This document shows, piece by piece, positions 20,376 to 22,699 of a DNA stretch of 22,699 nt. Source of the stretch: a virus; IMG/VR virus record IMGVR_UViG_3300009431_000803, positions 1 to 22,699 of that record, one strand, 5' to 3'. Every line of letters begins with the position of its first letter. Position 1 is the stretch's first letter. The notes under the pieces are model-generated. The model did no database searches. It worked only from the letters and a program-made list of their open reading frames with translations, and was not told where the DNA came from. Both the position numbers and the translations under genes were made by a program.

Positions 20376-22699
20376 ATGGCGAAGGAACTGAAGGTCCGTT
20401 TTATCATTAAGGATGACGGCTCCGTCTCTCTGGCGAAGATCGACAAGGGGTTCGACAACGTCAAGAAGAGTTCCAAGGCCGCAAACAAGGCCGTCTCGAA
20501 TTGGTCTGGAGTCCTGAAGAAGGCCATCGGACCTCTGGTGGCTTTCGGCGCCGGCGCGGTGGGAGTCTCCGCGGTCAAAGATTCCTTCACGGACTTCCTG
20601 GACGAGGGAGACCGTCTCCAGAAGACCGGGATCCGGCTCGGGGAGACGACCAACTTCCTGAGTGAGATGGCCTTTGTGGCCGACCGGAGTGGGGTCTCTG
20701 CCCAGCGGTTGTACCTGGGGATCGAGAAGTTGAAGGTGAACCTTGGGGACTTTGTCCAATTCGGGATCGGAACAGCCAAGGACGGATTTGAGGCTCTCGG
20801 GTTCTCCCAGGAGGACCTCACCGGGAAGTTTGAGACGGCCGAGAAGCTCATGCCGGTTCTGGTAGAGCGGTTGATGGGCATAAAGGACGAGACGAACCGG
20901 GTGAATATCGCATACAAGATTTTCGGCCGGTCCGGGGTCGAGCTCCTCCAGGTCTTCAAAGAGGGAGCCGACGGGATCGAGGAGCTCCGGAAGAAGGCTC
21001 GGGATCTCGGATATTCAATGGATCAGGATATGGCGGACAAGGCTGCGGACGCAAAGGACGCCATGACCAACTTGAACTTTGCTATAAAGGGAGCTCGGAA
21101 CCTTCTGTCTGCGGAGTTTGCTCCCTACCTGACGAACGCAATCGAGGACCTCGTGGATGAGATCGTCCGGCTCCGGAAAGAGGGGACGATTGACGATTGG
21201 GCAGACAAAGCCTCCATCTTTTTCGGGGAGGTCCGAGATGCAGCCAAGGAGACCTATGAGACGATAGAGGACCTGGTCAGTTTTCTCGGGACGATAGACG
21301 ATGCTCTGACTTTCGAAATCGGGGATTTTGAGTTCGGAGGAATCGGGGGAGCCACCGGAGTTGCGAAGGAGACGGTGAAGGAAGGACTCTCCCTGGGAGC
21401 TAAAGTTGCTGATGCGATAGCCACAGCCTTCAAGGAGCGGTGGGAGAAGACCAAGGCCGGGATAGCCAAGGAGTTTGGATGGAAGTTTCTCGAGGACAAG
21501 ACGGATGAGGCTGAGCAACTGGCCCGGGACGTGGTAGAGAGGATCCAAAACGTCTTTGCCTCGGCTACTATCGAGCACGGGGTCATGGTCTCGATAATGA
21601 CGGAGACGGACCTGGGGACGGTCGGGGAGATAGAGAAGCCGGAGCCTCCTCCAGCTCCCAAAATGGACGAGGCAGACGTCTCGGCCTTCAAGAAGTCTCA
21701 GGAGGAGATCCGGGACCTCTTCCGGTCGGATCTCGCACAGAAGCTGGCCGACATCGAGGAGTGGCGGGAAGAGACCCTGGCAATTTACAAGAAGGGGGGA
21801 GGGGACCTGACGGAGGTCGAGACCGGCTACACTGAGATGAGACGGTTGGCCTTTCAGGAGGAGATCGACGGGAAGAAGGATGCCCTGGAAGATTTTGCTG
21901 ACTTCCAGAAGGAGATTGCGGAAGGAATGGCCGAGCTCGGAGGCGCCGGGGTGCCGGTCGGGGAGGATCTCGGGACCACTGCCACTTCCCTATTTTCTGG
22001 GGAAGACGGGGGAGCTCTCTTCTCCCAGGATTTCGAGGCTGAGAAGATAAAGATCGAAGACCTTCACAAGACCAGGCTCGATGCTATGGAAGCCCACCGG
22101 GAAGCCGTGATGAAGAACCTGGAGGAGATCCAGGAGGCAAAAGAGACGGCCACCGAAGCAGAACAAGCCCTCCTGGAGTCCCGGGAGGAGCAACTCCAGA
22201 CGGCTCTCGACAATATGAAAGAGAGTGAAGTCTCCCTGGAGGAGTTCCGGGCAGAGCAGTTGGCTACGGCTCTGGAGCAAGAGATTGAACATAACCTCGG
22301 GAAGAAGGAGATCAACGAGGAGTATTTCCAGTGGTATCTGGAACGACTGAAGGAGCAGGGAGCCTCCTCCGAAGAGATCCAGGCTGCGACCCTGGCGAAT
22401 ATGGAAGGAAAACAAGCCGGGTTCTTCAGCAGTATAGGCCAACAGCTCCAGAAGTCGCACGGGGATTGGGACTCTTTCGTACAAGGAGCTGGGTCCAAGG
22501 TCGACGGTCTCGTGAGCTCGATGTCCTCCGGGTTTGGGTCTGCCTTTTCCGATATCATTATGGGAACGAAGGACGTTGATCAGGCTTTTGCGGAGATGGG
22601 CCAGAAGGTAATCAAGATGATTATGGATATCATCATGCAACTCCTGATCGAATATATGGTGATGAAGATGATCAAAGGAATCGGATCGGCTCTCGGGTC
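20376..22699 (+). CDS. Tail tape measure protein (partial, runs off the window)
   Basis: The ATG at 20376 follows GAGGGGAG, and the frame is open to the end (774 codons). The N-terminus (KELKVRFIIKDDGSVSLAKI) and a hydrophobic, Gly/Ala-rich part (IGPLVAFGAGAVGVS, about 51-65) are followed by helical repeats. A long charged coiled coil follows (about 560-690, with HREAVMKNLEEIQEAKETAT). The last visible part is hydrophobic (KVIKMIMDIIMQLLIEYMVM), as in the membrane-active segment of tape measure proteins. The protein sets tail length, fills the tube and may form a channel in the host membrane. The position and length are fully typical. The family marker GDEGDRLQKTGIRLGET-like start (DEGDRLQKTGIRLGETT) also fits tape measure proteins. 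The C-terminus is not in the window. Confidence 0.9.
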   Translation, partial: MAKELKVRFIIKDDGSVSLAKIDKGFDNVKKSSKAANKAVSNWSGVLKKAIGPLVAFGAGAVGVSAVKDSFTDFLDEGDRLQKTGIRLGETTNFLSEMAFVADRSGVSAQRLYLGIEKLKVNLGDFVQFGIGTAKDGFEALGFSQEDLTGKFETAEKLMPVLVERLMGIKDETNRVNIAYKIFGRSGVELLQVFKEGADGIEELRKKARDLGYSMDQDMADKAADAKDAMTNLNFAIKGARNLLSAEFAPYLTNAIEDLVDEIVRLRKEGTIDDWADKASIFFGEVRDAAKETYETIEDLVSFLGTIDDALTFEIGDFEFGGIGGATGVAKETVKEGLSLGAKVADAIATAFKERWEKTKAGIAKEFGWKFLEDKTDEAEQLARDVVERIQNVFASATIEHGVMVSIMTETDLGTVGEIEKPEPPPAPKMDEADVSAFKKSQEEIRDLFRSDLAQKLADIEEWREETLAIYKKGGGDLTEVETGYTEMRRLAFQEEIDGKKDALEDFADFQKEIAEGMAELGGAGVPVGEDLGTTATSLFSGEDGGALFSQDFEAEKIKIEDLHKTRLDAMEAHREAVMKNLEEIQEAKETATEAEQALLESREEQLQTALDNMKESEVSLEEFRAEQLATALEQEIEHNLGKKEINEEYFQWYLERLKEQGASSEEIQAATLANMEGKQAGFFSSIGQQLQKSHGDWDSFVQGAGSKVDGLVSSMSSGFGSAFSDIIMGTKDVDQAFAEMGQKVIKMIMDIIMQLLIEYMVMKMIKGIGSALG

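Overview
The window is most simply read as the structural half of a tailed-virus genome (HK97-fold siphovirus, or a prophage). The order is: DNA methyltransferase end, small accessory genes, small terminase, large terminase, portal, prohead protease, major capsid, head-tail connectors, tail terminator, tail tube, tail assembly chaperones, tape measure. Everything is on the + strand. Genes are packed with ATGA/GTGA overlaps or gaps of a few bases and carry strong GGAGG-type ribosome sites; several start with GTG. Base composition is about 60% GC in the virus genes sampled. The host cannot be named. A Fis-type helix-turn-helix protein and the Shine-Dalgarno sites fit a bacterial host, while one zinc-ribbon protein recalls archaeal RpoP and leaves some doubt.

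Left end (1-2964). A DNA methyltransferase C-terminus overlaps an IS607-type serine recombinase gene that is much more AT-rich (about 36% GC by hand count) and has no tnpB partner. Four small or unfamiliar genes follow: a 71-aa protein, a secreted Cys-containing protein, a 173-aa Cys-containing protein and a winged-helix-like protein with a doubtful 3' end. The probable small terminase subunit comes next.

Middle (2965-10969). About 600 bp before the large terminase lacks a convincing gene and holds a cluster of CCATTGAAC / GTTCAATGG repeats, a candidate packaging, replication or operator site. Then come TerL, a Fis-like HTH protein, a one-helix membrane protein, a portal-MuF fusion, a prohead protease with a scaffold-like tail, and the HK97-type major capsid protein. 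A G-rich structured segment follows the capsid gene.

Accessory block (11082-17167). Between the capsid gene and the connector gene lies a tightly coupled set: a small zinc ribbon, an NDP-sugar epimerase-like SDR, a B12-binding-type radical SAM enzyme, a second radical SAM enzyme with an unusual Cx4Cx2C cluster motif, and three glycosyltransferases (two tandem paralogs). Its composition and overlaps match the rest of the late operon. I infer a virus-encoded sugar-modification and glycosylation pathway, possibly acting on the capsid or another virion protein. This is the most interesting system in the window.

Right end (17169-22699). Head-tail connector, HK97 gp10-like protein, tail terminator, tail tube protein, a strong hairpin, a tail assembly chaperone with an A_AAA_AAC slippery site giving a -1 frameshift product with a zinc ribbon, a second related chaperone-like protein, and a tape measure protein that runs off the window.
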